NCBI GenBank assembly: GCA_004211235.1
Contig: SEEY01000023.1
Location: forward strand, 1 to 15,142
From: Rubrivivax sp.
Lineage (GTDB): Bacteria > Pseudomonadota > Gammaproteobacteria > Burkholderiales > Burkholderiaceae
DNA length: 15,142 nucleotides
Direction of reading: 5' to 3'
Shown here piece after piece: positions 15,059 to 15,142 of this stretch. Every line of letters starts with the position of its first letter. The first letter of the stretch is position 1. The notes beneath the pieces were generated by a model. The model saw nothing but the letters and a program-made list of their open reading frames with translations. It searched no databases and had not been told where the DNA came from. A program made the translations under genes and the position numbers.

Positions 15059-15142
15059 GGGATGGGCCGCCCTCCCCGATGTGGAAGCAGCTGTCCTGCC
15101 AAGGCGCCGTAGAGAGCGGCTTCGACTCCGATGGGACCGCCG

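Overview
The window is GC-rich DNA (roughly two thirds G+C by eye) with the coding style of a betaproteobacterium, most likely of the order Burkholderiales (Rubrivivax/Leptothrix/Roseateles-like). The reasons are the glnA-ntrB-ntrC gene order, a DUF6600/FecR-like secreted protein, a DUF4124 protein, and nirBD followed by an FNT channel and a PP2C-kinase fusion. This placement is inference from gene content, not a database match.

Layout. 1-1357 (minus): start of a DUF6600/FecR-like envelope protein whose 3' end lies outside the window. 1485-2024 (minus): peptide deformylase with its own promoter and a downstream hairpin. 2087-3043 (plus): metallo-beta-lactamase-fold hydrolase. 3044-3335: a dense regulatory region for nitrite assimilation, containing an NtrC-like site, a sigma-54-type promoter, an ANTAR-type hexaloop hairpin and an intrinsic terminator, all before nirB. 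3336-8780 (plus): an operon of nirB, nirD, an FNT-family nitrite channel and a PP2C phosphatase/protein kinase fusion. 8781-9462: a scarred accessory stretch with an orphan HigA-type antidote, a possible toxin tail, a palindromic repeat and a decayed second copy of the kinase 3' end. 9463-12323 (minus): ntrB, ntrC and a small membrane-protein ORF coupled to ntrC. 12331-12602: a 272-bp MITE-like element with 33-bp perfect terminal inverted repeats. 12600-13088 (minus): DUF4124 protein. 13179-14594 (minus): glnA with its terminator, sigma-54 promoter and NtrC-like sites. 14759-15058 (minus): the C-terminal part of a CinA-type molybdopterin-binding-domain protein, possibly broken.

How the genes fit together. 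The window is mainly nitrogen assimilation. NirBD reduces nitrite to ammonium, the FNT channel imports nitrite, and glutamine synthetase fixes the ammonium. NtrB/NtrC senses nitrogen status and drives sigma-54 promoters. Both the nirB and glnA upstream regions carry a matching NtrC-like motif (CGCACC-N5-AGTGC) and a GG-N10-GC promoter, so the regulator encoded here probably controls both units. The nirB leader adds a second likely checkpoint, a nitrate/nitrite-responsive antitermination switch of the NasT/NasR kind, whose protein is not in the window. The kinase/phosphatase at the end of the nirB operon is a recurrent but poorly understood companion of such operons.

The least ordinary parts are the nirB leader, the MITE-like element that rebuilds the stop codon of the DUF4124 gene just upstream of ntrB, and the rearranged stretch between the kinase gene and ntrC.
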